From: Proteiniclasticum sp.
GTDB lineage: Bacteria; Bacillota; Clostridia; Clostridiales; Clostridiaceae
Length of the DNA: 64,000 nucleotides
NCBI RefSeq assembly: GCF_003514505.1
Contig: NZ_DOPX01000027.1
Location: 8,494-72,493 of the forward strand
Reading direction: 5' to 3'
The notes under the pieces were generated by a model. The model worked only from the letters and a program-made list of their open reading frames with translations. It did no database searches and was not told the DNA's origin. The translations under genes and the position numbers were made by a program. This document shows, piece by piece, positions 49,927 to 59,116 of this stretch; the first letter of the stretch is position 1, and every line of letters starts with the position of its first letter.

Positions 49927-51930
49927 TTATGCTTTCAGCTTGCTGAGTTCTGTCTGAATCTTGGAAATCTCCTTATTGAGAGCTTCCATCTCCTCTCCAA
50001 TCTCTGTTATGCTTGCATACTGCTCTTCTGAAGAGGCACTGATCTCTTCTGTAGATGCCGCCGCTTCCTCACTGACTGCCGCCATGGACTCTAAAGAGAC
50101 AATGAGCTCATTTTTCAGTGTATCGATGGTTCGGGTTTCTTCTATGAACGTCGTGAGGATCGATTCCAAGGCATGGACATTCTGATCCACCTCGTCAAAG
50201 ACCACCACGGTTTCATCAAGGCTTCCCTTGGCTGAGTCCACAGAGCTTTGGGTTTCTTCCACAGTTTTTGTAGTGATACTCACAACAGACACGATATTGT
50301 GGATGATGCTGTTGATTTCTTCTGCAGATCCTGAAGACTGCTCCGCAAGCTTTCTGATTTCCTCTGCCACCACTGAAAAACCACGGCCCGCTTCTCCAGC
50401 TCTAGCTGCCTCAATGGACGCATTCAGTGCCAGAAGGTTCGTCTGGTCCGCAATGCCTTTGATGGTGCCAAGAATGTTCTCGATGGATTTGGAGCTTCTT
50501 CTCAGCTCCTCCACATTGGCTGCCACTTCTCCCGTGTTTTCCACGGTCTTTCGGAAGACTTCCTGCAGGCTGCCAATTTTTCCTCTGCCTTCTGTGTTGG
50601 AACGGACCATCGCCCCTGATATCTCCTGGGCCTCAGAAAGACGTCCAGTGATCTTCTGGATGCTCTTTCCAAGATCCTGTCCTGCAGAAAGTCTTTCATT
50701 GACTCCTGTAGCTGTCTCCATGGCCCCTTCAGCAATCTCCTCCACAGCCTTGGTCACTTCTCTGCTTGCAGAAAGGAGTCCTTCCACATTGTTCATGACA
50801 TTGTCTGACGCGCTGGTCACCGAAGCGAAACTTGAAACGGTTCCTTTGATGAGCCTTCGGATGTTTTCCGTCATAAGACCAAACTGTATGCTGGCAAGAC
50901 CGATCTCATCTTTAGACTTGTAACCCATCTCCGCAGTAAAATCTCCCTGTCCTACTCTCTCCATGGCTTTCTCCATGAGTCCCAGAGGCTTTGTCACCCA
51001 TCTGCTGAGAACCAAAGAAATAACCGCAAGAAGAATCCCGATGGATAATACCACTGCAACGATATTATTGATGAGATTGTTTCTTGTGATGGTCATAATT
51101 TCGGCTCGTGGATAGGTCACAAGGTAGGTTCTTTCTTCTACCTCCTTCGCCATAGCATAAAACGGCTTATCCCCTACAGTCACCTCATGCAGCGTATCTT
51201 TTTCTGACAGAACAGGTGCCATCCATGGATTATCGGAAGAAGTCTTGCCCACGAAGCTTTCATCCTTGTCATATAGAATGACTCCGTTCTGATCTAGAAT
51301 CACAGCAAATCCACCATTGCCGATATCAAGGGCTGCGATGGTGCTCTGTAAATCCAAGGCCTTCAGAAGTTCCTGCACTGCTTTTGGCTCCAGCCCAATC
51401 TGCACCACACCAGGAGCATCTACTCTGGAAACACCGATGTACTGGAATAATGTGCCATCGGTTCCACGCTCTGTCGGTTCCTGTGCAAGGCTTCCTCCAT
51501 TCATATCAATCAGTGTCAAAAACGGTTTTGTCTGATCTGAGCCCGCAAAGTCAAAGCCATAGAAATCACTGATATTTCCATACTGCAGTACTCCATTTTC
51601 GTCTGTGATGTGTATCTCGTCGACACCCAGTGCTTTCGCCAAAGTAACCAGTTTCTCCTGTTCCAGATAGTCTGGATTAGACGCAATGATCTCCGCTACG
51701 GTTCTGGTTAAGGCGATATTTTTATCGTTCAGCGCATTTTTCGTGATTTCTACCACTTCATCCGCCGAAATATGTTCGTTTTCAAGATTCTCAATCTGAT
51801 CCTCCAGCTGCATGACGATGACCTTCTCCAAGGATCTGCTGGTGGAAATCATGCTCACTAGAGCCTGGGCTCCTATGGCCAGAACAATGATGATGCTTGT
51901 GACAAATACAATTTTCCCTTTTAACTTCAT
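49927..51930 (-). CDS. Methyl-accepting chemotaxis protein
   Basis: A 667-residue transmembrane chemoreceptor. N-terminal membrane segment (residues ~7-28), extracellular dCache-type sensor (~30-280, with FAVILDQNGVILYDKDESFVG and KPFYAMAKEVEERTYLVTYP), second segment (~290-315), HAMP (~315-370) and a signalling domain with the conserved hairpin tip GIADQTNLLALNASIEAARAGEAGRGF (parts: GIADQTNLLALNASIEAARA). It would control CheA. ATG at 51930 has AAGGAG ten bases away. It is a lone gene with a sigma-D-like promoter. Confidence 0.93.
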   Translation of the reverse strand: MKLKGKIVFVTSIIIVLAIGAQALVSMISTSRSLEKVIVMQLEDQIENLENEHISADEVVEITKNALNDKNIALTRTVAEIIASNPDYLEQEKLVTLAKALGVDEIHITDENGVLQYGNISDFYGFDFAGSDQTKPFLTLIDMNGGSLAQEPTERGTDGTLFQYIGVSRVDAPGVVQIGLEPKAVQELLKALDLQSTIAALDIGNGGFAVILDQNGVILYDKDESFVGKTSSDNPWMAPVLSEKDTLHEVTVGDKPFYAMAKEVEERTYLVTYPRAEIMTITRNNLINNIVAVVLSIGILLAVISLVLSRWVTKPLGLMEKAMERVGQGDFTAEMGYKSKDEIGLASIQFGLMTENIRRLIKGTVSSFASVTSASDNVMNNVEGLLSASREVTKAVEEIAEGAMETATGVNERLSAGQDLGKSIQKITGRLSEAQEISGAMVRSNTEGRGKIGSLQEVFRKTVENTGEVAANVEELRRSSKSIENILGTIKGIADQTNLLALNASIEAARAGEAGRGFSVVAEEIRKLAEQSSGSAEEINSIIHNIVSVVSITTKTVEETQSSVDSAKGSLDETVVVFDEVDQNVHALESILTTFIEETRTIDTLKNELIVSLESMAAVSEEAAASTEEISASSEEQYASITEIGEEMEALNKEISKIQTELSKLKA

Positions 51931-52095
51931 CAGAAATTTTCTCCTTCGTATACTAGAATGAGCTACCAAAACTGGTGCAATGGTCTTTCTAAGAATCCAC
52001 GCTGATTCTTATTCTCTGTCTTTCCCTGCTGTCCCGTTCCGTCCTTACTCCCCCCAAAAAATTCCAACTTCACTTCTTTAACTCCGTCCAGTGAA

Positions 52096-52139
52096 ATCAG
52101 GTGATATCATCTTTTTCGGCATATTTCACCTGATATTAA
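52096..52139 (-). promoter_or_regulatory. Sigma-D-like promoter with inverted repeat upstream of the chemoreceptor
   Basis: Minus strand: TTAA (52139-52136), 15-base spacer, GCCGAAAA (52120-52113), close to the flagellar sigma-D consensus TAAA-N15-GCCGATAA. A perfect inverted repeat ATCAGGTGA/TCACCTGAT (52096-52104 and 52126-52134) spans the -10. The remaining 51931-52276 gap shows only this and the relQ terminator. Confidence 0.6.
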
Positions 52140-52212
52140 GTCTTCACTTGTGTATAATTTAGTGACACTGCTCTCACTTTCTGCGGCCTTCACTTATTTT
52201 CAGCATGAAAAC

Positions 52213-52252
52213 AAAAAAATAGAAGCACTCCTGTGACACACGGGAATGCTTC
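52213..52252 (-). terminator. Terminator after relQ-like gene
   Basis: Ten-bp stem GAAGCATTCC/GGAGTGCTTC with one wobble pair on the minus strand (52222-52231 and 52243-52252), followed by TATTTTTTT. Confidence 0.85.
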
Positions 52253-52276
52253 ATATTCCTATTATGATTTTTACTT

Positions 52277-52975
52277 CTAAGGCTCCAGATGCTTTTGCTT
52301 TTCTACACTCTTTCTGATGGCATCCATACGTAGGTCAAGATCAGCGCTGATCCTTGCGCACTCCGTGAGTTCCTCCGCCATTTCCTTGGTGAAGTAGCTG
52401 TTTTTCTTATACCTCAGCTGATGTTCAAGAGATGCCCAGAAATCCATGGCGATGGTTCTCAGCTGCACTTCCACCTTCATCATTTTCTTTTCCTTGGCAA
52501 GAAAGATCGGAATCCCGACAATCAAATGAAGACTTCTGTAGCCATTGGGCTTTGGATTCTTGATATAGTCTTTTTCTTCCAGAAGCACCAGATCATCCTG
52601 GCGGATGAGTGCATCTCTCATGGCATAGACATCCTCTGGAAAAGAACAGATGACCCTGACCCCTGCTACATCCATGAGATGCTCTTCGATATTCTCCATG
52701 GACAGAGGATGACCTTTTCTCTCCAGCTTTCCGATGATGGACGGCATGGATTTCAGTCTTTTCTTGATGCTGCTGATGGGATTATGGTCCATTTCCCAAG
52801 AGAATTCCTCATTAAGGACATTCAGCTTGGTCTCAATCTCCATCATGGCACAGCGGTAATAAGACATGAGCCTTGCTACTTCTTTAGACTTTTTTTGCAC
52901 CCAGATCAGTGTGTCCTCATCGATCCTCTTTATATATTTCTCCATTTCACTGAGTTCATTATTTGCAATCCGCAT
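52277..52975 (-). CDS. relQ: Small alarmone synthetase (RelQ/YjbM-like GTP pyrophosphokinase)
   Basis: A 232-residue single-domain (p)ppGpp synthetase. Seen: HLMDVAGVRVICSF, the substrate-binding EKDYIKNPKPNGYRSLHLI and VEVQLRTIAMDFWASLEHQLRYK. No hydrolase, TGS or ACT domain. It transfers pyrophosphate from ATP to GDP/GTP, giving an additional stringent-response input. ATG at 52975 has AAAAGGAG; a TATAAT lies about 30 bases upstream. Confidence 0.92.
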   Translation of the reverse strand: MRIANNELSEMEKYIKRIDEDTLIWVQKKSKEVARLMSYYRCAMMEIETKLNVLNEEFSWEMDHNPISSIKKRLKSMPSIIGKLERKGHPLSMENIEEHLMDVAGVRVICSFPEDVYAMRDALIRQDDLVLLEEKDYIKNPKPNGYRSLHLIVGIPIFLAKEKKMMKVEVQLRTIAMDFWASLEHQLRYKKNSYFTKEMAEELTECARISADLDLRMDAIRKSVEKQKHLEP

Positions 52976-53079
52976 CCGTTTTCTCCTTTTGATCTATTCA
53001 TAATGAATATTATATGCTAAAAAGCTAAAATTAGATTAAAGCAGACACATGCAGCTGAAAAGGGATCTTTTATTTCATC

Positions 53080-55326
53080 CTAGACCCCTTGCAGAAATAA
53101 AATGGCATCATTCTGAGAGAGCGGTTTACTGATATAGTATCCCTGAACCACATCACAGTGATACTTTTTGAGATAATCCATCTGTTTTCTTTCCTCCACC
53201 CCTTCAGCCACAGCCTGGAGTCCTAATTTATGGGCCATGGAAATGATATCCGCTGTGATGAGCTTGTCCTCTCCGTGGTCCACAATTTTATCGATAAAGT
53301 ATTTGTCAATCTTCACAATATCAATGTTCATATCCCTCAATCTGGAGAGAGAAGAAAATCCTGTGCCGAAGTCATCCAGAGAGATGCGTATACCTTTATC
53401 TTTGATCTGCTGCAATTTTCTATTCACCAGCTCATAGTTGCTGAGAAGTACCGATTCGGTAATCTCCAATTCCAGGCATTGCGGCCTGATGTCAGAGATT
53501 TTCAGGATATTTTGAAAATCAGTGAGAAATGTCTCCCGAAGAAGCTGGATTCCAGATACATTCACCGATACGATGAGATCCTCATAACCATTCTCTTTCA
53601 GCCTCGTCAAAAACTGCCCTGTTTTCCAGAAAATCAGATTCCCCAGCTCATAAATCAGGTGACGCTCTTCCGCTATGCTGATAAATTCCAGGGGAGAAAT
53701 AAATCCTGCCCCTTCCACATGGAGCCTGGCTAAAGCTTCAAATCCTATAACCGCATTCGTCTCAAGATTCAGCTTCGGCTGATAAGCAAGGAAAAACTGT
53801 TCATCATCAGGATTCATGATACATTCACGAAGCGCTTTTTCGATCCGGTCCTGCCTTTTCAGCTGGTCCTCCATGGTTTCCTCATAAAATGAAATAGCAA
53901 ACTGCTCATTGTGGTTGATTCCAGATAACGCCAAAGCAGCATCTTGAATCATCTTATCGGATGTATTTTTCTGATTCTTATTCTCCACAATACTGAGCTC
54001 CATGGAAAGGAACTGACTGCCTGCTGCAGTAGAGATGGGATGTTTAAAAAGATTCAGAACTTCTTCCCCCAGTTCTCTCAGCTGGTTCTTATCTTTATAA
54101 TCCCCAACCACCACCGCAAACCGGTCTCCATCAAACCGGAAAATTTTACGGTTTTTTCCAGTGATGTCTCCCAGCTTCTTCGCCATCTCCTTCAGGATAT
54201 CATTGCCATAGCGGTATCCATAGGTCATGTTGAGCACTTTAAAGTTATTGCAGTTCAGCATCATCAGTGCCACTTTTTTTTGCTTTCCGTGGGTGAGAAG
54301 TTCTTCCAAATGATCTTCCAGATAGGTCTGATTGGGAAGTCCTGTAAGTTCATCGTAAAAAGCCAGCTGCACATTTCTCTTATTCTTCCGATAGCCGTAG
54401 TACATGATTGAAAAAAGCATGATAGATACCACCGCGAACTTCACGACGCCCTGAAAGATGATTCCTCTGATCTCAGCGCTGCTTTCCGCAGTTTCCCAAT
54501 ACACTGCCAGAACGCCATAGTTGTAGCCATTTCTTTTTACTGGAACACAGACTCTGAATACTTCCTGTTTTTTTAGGACCGTTCGCTCTGTGTGGATCTC
54601 CCCTGTGGCAAGTGTCTTCAAAAACTGATTTTCTTCTGCTTGACGACCGATGTATTCTTTAAGGCTGCTTGCTTCCACGGTCAGATCGCTGCTGATGAAC
54701 ATCAGATTGTGGATGTAATCATAATCTGCCAGCTGATCGATCATTCTCTGCACCGTGAACCTATCCAGGAAATACCGGATCTTATCTGTATGGATCCCGA
54801 TTTGAATAAAACTTCCATCAGTATCTCTAATGTAGGCGTATTTGTAGTAATTCTCGCTTTCTGAATCTTTTCGGATGTCCTCCACAAGATATTTTGCGCC
54901 ACTTTTCATAAAGGCATCTACAGGATGTCCCTCATAGGCTTTCCATCCCACATATTTATTTCCTTTACTATAGATGATTTCTCCTGATGGATTATATAAA
55001 TGAATCTCATCCACTTGAAAGCGCTCTCCAATTTCTGTGAGTTTATCGCTGTCCTTGCGGTCTTCCAGTATAAGAATGGCTTCACTTACAATCTGAAGTT
55101 TATCTTCCAGCAGCTGTTCTATGATCTCTTGAGCATCGCTGGCATTGAGTAAGGATGAGGTATACCTGTCTGTGATTGCCAAAGCATACTGTTCCAGTTC
55201 CTCATTCATCCCGGTCACTCTCTGCATGACATCCCGGTACATAAAGACAGAAAACAGAGCAAGTATGACGGCAAAAGGTATCGCAAAATACCGTAAGTCC
55301 AGATTTTTGATTCTGCTTTTCTTCAA
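53080..55326 (-). CDS. GGDEF-EAL protein with degenerate GGDEF, probable c-di-GMP phosphodiesterase
   Basis: A 748-residue membrane protein. Two membrane segments (~12-32 and ~292-312) flank an extracellular Cache-like sensor (~35-285). The GGDEF domain is degenerate: DGDRF in FRFDGDRFAVVV and NCNNFKVLN replacing the usual metal-binding Asp, so it is unlikely to make c-di-GMP. The EAL domain keeps its catalytic signature: GFEALAR, VNVSGIQL, LEITES, LDDFGTGFSSL and VKIDKYFI, so it likely hydrolyses c-di-GMP. TTG start with AAGGAG six bases upstream. A possible promoter TTGACC-N18-TAGACT lies at 55469-55440. Confidence 0.9.
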   Translation of the reverse strand: MKKSRIKNLDLRYFAIPFAVILALFSVFMYRDVMQRVTGMNEELEQYALAITDRYTSSLLNASDAQEIIEQLLEDKLQIVSEAILILEDRKDSDKLTEIGERFQVDEIHLYNPSGEIIYSKGNKYVGWKAYEGHPVDAFMKSGAKYLVEDIRKDSESENYYKYAYIRDTDGSFIQIGIHTDKIRYFLDRFTVQRMIDQLADYDYIHNLMFISSDLTVEASSLKEYIGRQAEENQFLKTLATGEIHTERTVLKKQEVFRVCVPVKRNGYNYGVLAVYWETAESSAEIRGIIFQGVVKFAVVSIMLFSIMYYGYRKNKRNVQLAFYDELTGLPNQTYLEDHLEELLTHGKQKKVALMMLNCNNFKVLNMTYGYRYGNDILKEMAKKLGDITGKNRKIFRFDGDRFAVVVGDYKDKNQLRELGEEVLNLFKHPISTAAGSQFLSMELSIVENKNQKNTSDKMIQDAALALSGINHNEQFAISFYEETMEDQLKRQDRIEKALRECIMNPDDEQFFLAYQPKLNLETNAVIGFEALARLHVEGAGFISPLEFISIAEERHLIYELGNLIFWKTGQFLTRLKENGYEDLIVSVNVSGIQLLRETFLTDFQNILKISDIRPQCLELEITESVLLSNYELVNRKLQQIKDKGIRISLDDFGTGFSSLSRLRDMNIDIVKIDKYFIDKIVDHGEDKLITADIISMAHKLGLQAVAEGVEERKQMDYLKKYHCDVVQGYYISKPLSQNDAILFLQGV

Positions 55327-55556
55327 ACTTTGCTCCTTCCTGAGCTCAATCAGCCCAGATTCATTCTTACAGCACCTTGAGAACAGTGTTCATACTCCTT
55401 GAAGGCCATTCCTTTTGGTAATCAATCGTTATCCACTAAAGTCTATCAGATATATTTGTCAATGGTCAATCAATCTTTTTGCTTATTGTGACTTTATATA
55501 CAATTTGTGCTATATGAAAGAGGAATGCCCTAGCGAAAACCTTCTCAAATGCCATA

Positions 55557-55590
55557 CTAAAAAAGCACTGGCATAAAAACCCGTGCTTTT
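55557..55590 (-). terminator. Terminator after the EAL-domain gene
   Basis: Eight-bp stem AAAAGCAC/GTGCTTTT (55561-55568 and 55583-55590) followed by additional Ts on the minus strand, ten bases after the stop. Confidence 0.8.
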
Positions 55591-55599
55591 CCTATCATT

Positions 55600-56664
55600 T
55601 TATAAGTTCGTGAGAACTATGTTCTCCAAAAGGTCTTCCTGCGGCTTACCAAAATAGTATCCTTGACAAAGATCTACGCCTACACTTTTCAGGTATTCAT
55701 ATTCTTCATGACACTCAATGCCTTCCGCCAATATTTTTGCTCCAATTCTTCTGGCATTTACGACAAACTCATCCAGCACTTTCTGATTCTTAAGGTCCTC
55801 ATGAATGTTCCTGATCACATCCATATCAATCTTCATATAATTGGGTTTCAGGTTCAGAAGTGTTTCAATGTTCGAATATCCACTGCCGATGTCATCCAGT
55901 GCCGTGGAATATCCTCTATTACGGTAATAATCAAGAATTCTGTTGAGATGAAGAAAATCATCGACTCTTTCTGACTCCACCACTTCAAATACTACCTGGT
56001 CGGGTGAAAGTCCCACCTCACTTAGAGTTTTCGCCGTGGACTGAAGGCAGAGGGAAGGTTCATAGATGGCTGTTGGGATAAAATTAATAAAGAGCTTCTT
56101 GGTAAGATTCAGTTTAGCAGCTGCTCGGATGGACGCTTCTCTGCAGACCTTGTCCAGATTGAAGAGAAGATCCATGGCTTTTGCTTCAGAGAAGAGTTTC
56201 CCAGGATTCATCAGAAGTCCATCCTTCTGAACCCCTCGGCTGAGGGCTTCATAGCCATAGATTTCTCCCGTCTCCACCTCAATGATGGGCTGAAACAGGG
56301 TACGGATTCTTTTTTCTTGGATGATGGAGAGCACTTCCTTATTGCTCTCCAGTCTTTCCCATTCTTCGAGACTTCTGTAGTTTTTAAGATCGCAGAAGCT
56401 CAAAGATTTTCCATGGGGGATCTTGAGAATTCTCACATCCTTTTTCTCCACGGAATTAAATACCGAAGCGGCAAGATAGGAAATGAGTGCATCTCCTTCC
56501 AGCTTCTCTATGAAGTAGCCTTCTTCCATCTTCTCAAACATCAGACCTTTTTTCGCTAGAGATTTTTCGAACCCTTCCACATGATGGTCTGTGGGGAGCG
56601 TAATATAATAATCTTGTACATGATGATCAAATATTGGTATGGATTCACATCTTTTACACGGCAT
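55600..56664 (-). CDS. EAL-domain c-di-GMP phosphodiesterase
   Basis: A 354-residue soluble protein. The N-terminus (MPCKRCESIP, a Cys pair) plus residues ~15-105 form an unidentified region. The EAL domain (~110-350) is complete: LFQPIIEVETGEIYGYEALSR, INFIPTAIY, FEVVESERV, LDDIGSGYSNIETL, MKIDMDVIRN, ILAEGIEC and GYYFGKP. It should degrade c-di-GMP. AAGGAG precedes the ATG. The upstream sigma-D-like promoter points to motility control. Confidence 0.9.
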   Translation of the reverse strand: MPCKRCESIPIFDHHVQDYYITLPTDHHVEGFEKSLAKKGLMFEKMEEGYFIEKLEGDALISYLAASVFNSVEKKDVRILKIPHGKSLSFCDLKNYRSLEEWERLESNKEVLSIIQEKRIRTLFQPIIEVETGEIYGYEALSRGVQKDGLLMNPGKLFSEAKAMDLLFNLDKVCREASIRAAAKLNLTKKLFINFIPTAIYEPSLCLQSTAKTLSEVGLSPDQVVFEVVESERVDDFLHLNRILDYYRNRGYSTALDDIGSGYSNIETLLNLKPNYMKIDMDVIRNIHEDLKNQKVLDEFVVNARRIGAKILAEGIECHEEYEYLKSVGVDLCQGYYFGKPQEDLLENIVLTNL

Positions 56665-56706
56665 AAGGCTCTCCTTATATAGACTAGAATTTTGCTTCTC
56701 TTATTT

Positions 56707-56733
56707 CTATCGGTAACTTCACAATACAATTTA
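56707..56733 (-). promoter_or_regulatory. Sigma-D-like promoter of the EAL gene
   Basis: Minus strand: TAAA (56733-56730), exactly 15 bases, ACCGATAG (56714-56707). This differs from TAAA-N15-GCCGATAA at two positions only. It lies 43 bases before the EAL start codon. Confidence 0.7.
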
Positions 56734-56764
56734 TACTTAACTCAGATTTCTCCAAAGAACGTGG

Positions 56765-57316
56765 CTAAAAACATTCCCTAAATTTTTCAAGGAGCATTTC
56801 TTTTATGCCTAGAGCGACCTCATCCTCTGGCCGATTGTTCATAAAGTACTTCAGTTCTATCTTTTTATGGATGTTCTTATACTATGTGATGTCCTTTTGA
56901 ATGTCCATAAGATACTCTTTCTTCCATGCATTTTTATAGGCATCATCTTTGTAGGTGACGTCATTTTCATCAGAGAAGACCATCCTTTCAAAGATGTGCT
57001 CTTTGGTATCCTGAAGCTCAATGGGAACAAGCCCAGGAAGCCTCATCACCGGGGCGATGGAGCGGTAATAGTAGATGGGGCTCATGGCAATGACCATTTG
57101 GTCCTTTCCTCGCCAGATCTCTTCCCTTACTATTTCACCTCGAATACGATCTCGCTCGTTTCTATATGGAAACTGGTTTTGAAACTCTTCTATCGAAATC
57201 TCATACCTTTTTCTGATGGACTCATCAACGTCCACAAACTGATACCCTAGAAGCTTAGCAAGATTCCTTGCGGTAGTTGTCTTTCCGACGTTTGAAACAC
57301 CAAAGAGGACAATCAT
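56765..57316 (-). pseudogene. Shikimate-kinase-like P-loop kinase interrupted by in-frame TAG
   Basis: A P-loop protein with Walker A FGVSNVGKTTTA and the shikimate-kinase-like FVDVDESIRKRYEISIEEF, ending at a TAG (56884-56882) after 144 residues. Past the TAG the same frame stays open for 38 codons to 56765 with protein-like content (IELKYFMNNRPEDEVALGIKEM), giving ~183 residues, a normal size for this family. The simplest view is a nonsense mutation; the truncated product may still be made. Start at 57316 or the preceding ATG (57319), with GAGGTG upstream. Confidence 0.65.
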
Positions 57317-57376
57317 CATATTACACCTCATAGTCCCGAAGTCCGGGATTCATTAGGGACTTTCTTATGAAAAACT

Positions 57377-57925
57377 TCATTTTTCATAAATCAGCTGCAC
57401 AACTCCGGAGGGAAAAGACTTGGTTTCTTTCAGCTGCAGATTCTTCCGCTCCATAAGACTTGTAAAAAGAGGCTTTCCACTTCCCAGCAGCACCGGATGC
57501 ACAGAGAGTCTGTACTCATCCACAAGATCTTCTTTCATAAATGCCTCAATGAGGCTGGCGCCTCCATAAAGCCACAGATCCTTCCCTGGCTCCAGCAAAA
57601 GCTTCTCCACTTCTTCCTTCAGATTTTCAGATATGATCCTTGCATCATCTAGGCCTGACAGACTTCTGGAAAACACGACTTTATTCTTGCTGTTCATGGT
57701 TACCATCATGGATCTGTCTTCTTCAGAAAGAAATGGATTTCTTAGAAACTGAAGAAACAGCTCATAAGACTTTCTGCCAAAAAGAATCGAATCCACTCTT
57801 TCCAAAAACTGGTCAAAAGCCATCTCTTCTTCCATGATGCACCAGTCAATCTCTCCATGAGGTCCCTCAATATAACCATCCAGTGATACTGCAAGATCTA
57901 AAAGAACTTTACGTTTCGTACTCAT
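57377..57925 (-). CDS. RibD-type dihydrofolate reductase family protein
   Basis: A 182-residue protein of the RibD C-terminal/DHFR-like group: KVLLDLAVSLDGYIEGPHGEIDW at the start, FGRKSYELFLQF, KVVFSRSL, and the NADPH-binding LWLYGGASLIEAFMKEDLVDEY (parts: LWLYGGASLIEAF). Probably NADPH dependent; substrate unknown and not necessarily folate. AGGAGG precedes the ATG. Confidence 0.88.
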   Translation of the reverse strand: MSTKRKVLLDLAVSLDGYIEGPHGEIDWCIMEEEMAFDQFLERVDSILFGRKSYELFLQFLRNPFLSEEDRSMMVTMNSKNKVVFSRSLSGLDDARIISENLKEEVEKLLLEPGKDLWLYGGASLIEAFMKEDLVDEYRLSVHPVLLGSGKPLFTSLMERKNLQLKETKSFPSGVVQLIYEK

Positions 57926-57960
57926 AAGATTCCTCCTGTTTATTCGAATTAAGACGTCAA

Positions 57961-58941
57961 CTATTTACGGAGCTCATTCCTGATATCATCATGAAGGGTC
58001 TCCGCATCGTATTCCACATTGGAGAGTATGGTGATGATGCGTTCTTCCTTCAGATCAAAGGAAGTGTAGAAATTCACCCCGGGGTCACTCCCCTGAAAAC
58101 AGGGTGTATCCGAATCAAGGATCCACAGCCCGTACCCATAGAAGGAGGCTTTGCCCTGAGGCTTTTTCATCTCATGAAACATCTCTTTTGATATGATCTT
58201 TCCCGATGCCAGTGCTTTCCAGAACTTCTCAACATCTTCTGCTGTAGTGAATGCGCCGCCAGCCCCTGTTCCTTTCACATCCACAGAATAAATGTTGTTT
58301 CTGTAGTCTCCCCGGGCCTCATCATAGATATAGGCATAGGCACATCTTGCAGGGAGCCTGTCCATCTCAAAGTAGCCTGTATCTTTCATCCCCGCAGGAT
58401 CAAAGATTTTTTCCTGAAGGTATACATCAAAAGGAACATTTTTCAGAGCTTCTATCAGCAATCCCAGCATCACATAGCCAGAATTGTTATACTGAAACTT
58501 TTCTCCTCTTTCATACATCATTGGCTTGTCGATGAAAAGAGGAAGAAGATCTTTGGAGGTTCTGATACGGTAGTTCGGCACCTCCACCCACAAGTCCTCA
58601 TAGTTCTCCATCACATACTCATCAAAGTAGTCGGGAATGCCGGAGGTATGGGTCAGAAGCTCATAAACTGTAACCTTTTTATCTATATCCTGGAGATCAA
58701 AATCCAGCACGTCACCAAGCGCAGTCTCAAAGTTCAAACTCCCCTCTTCAATAAGCTTCAGAATTGCAGCCGCCACAAAGGCTTTTCCAGCAGAAGCGGT
58801 CTCAAATCTTGTATCAACAGTATTTGGGATTTCATTGGCACGGTCTCTATAGCCAAAGGCCTTCTGGTAGATGATCTTATCTTTTTCCACCACAGATATC
58901 ACGCCAGAGAAGTCTTTGCCGATGTTCTTTTCAATATCCAT
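57961..58941 (-). CDS. Beta-lactamase-family serine hydrolase
   Basis: A 326-residue protein of the class C beta-lactamase/penicillin-binding fold. The nucleophile motif S-x-x-K is SAGK (in FETASAGKAFVAAA, about residue 51) and the Y-x-N motif is YNN (in FQYNNSGYVMLG). No signal peptide, so it is cytoplasmic and unlikely to confer beta-lactam resistance; such proteins are often esterases or peptidases. Follows 19 bases after a gap from the AraC gene region; GGAAGGGAG precedes the ATG. Confidence 0.87.
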   Translation of the reverse strand: MDIEKNIGKDFSGVISVVEKDKIIYQKAFGYRDRANEIPNTVDTRFETASAGKAFVAAAILKLIEEGSLNFETALGDVLDFDLQDIDKKVTVYELLTHTSGIPDYFDEYVMENYEDLWVEVPNYRIRTSKDLLPLFIDKPMMYERGEKFQYNNSGYVMLGLLIEALKNVPFDVYLQEKIFDPAGMKDTGYFEMDRLPARCAYAYIYDEARGDYRNNIYSVDVKGTGAGGAFTTAEDVEKFWKALASGKIISKEMFHEMKKPQGKASFYGYGLWILDSDTPCFQGSDPGVNFYTSFDLKEERIITILSNVEYDAETLHDDIRNELRK

Positions 58942-59049
58942 ACGCTAACTCCCTTCCAGGTCCTGACTGATATGAATCAGTTCGGAGACACTATCATTTC
59001 TATTCTCTTATTGTAGCTTTTATTCAGAAGAAAAAACAGAATATCACTG

Positions 59050-59083
59050 AAAAAAGTACCGGTCTCCCATGGGAAAACCGGTA
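59050..59083 (-). terminator. Terminator after the AraC/GyrI regulator gene
   Basis: Seven- to eight-bp stem TACCGGT/ACCGGTA (59057-59063 and 59077-59083) with the loop containing CCCATGGG, followed by CTTTTTT on the minus strand. Confidence 0.8.
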
Positions 59084-59116
59084 TCTTAGCGTTATTTGGA
59101 TTGTTGTGATTTCATC

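Noticed and set aside
50228..50923. 231-codon plus-strand frame opposite the chemoreceptor signalling domain
   Set aside because: Low-complexity Ser/Ala-rich product that results from reading the complementary strand of the conserved coiled coil.
57961..58941. Serine hydrolase considered as a beta-lactam resistance enzyme
   Set aside because: It has SxxK and YxN motifs but no signal peptide for export, so resistance is unlikely.
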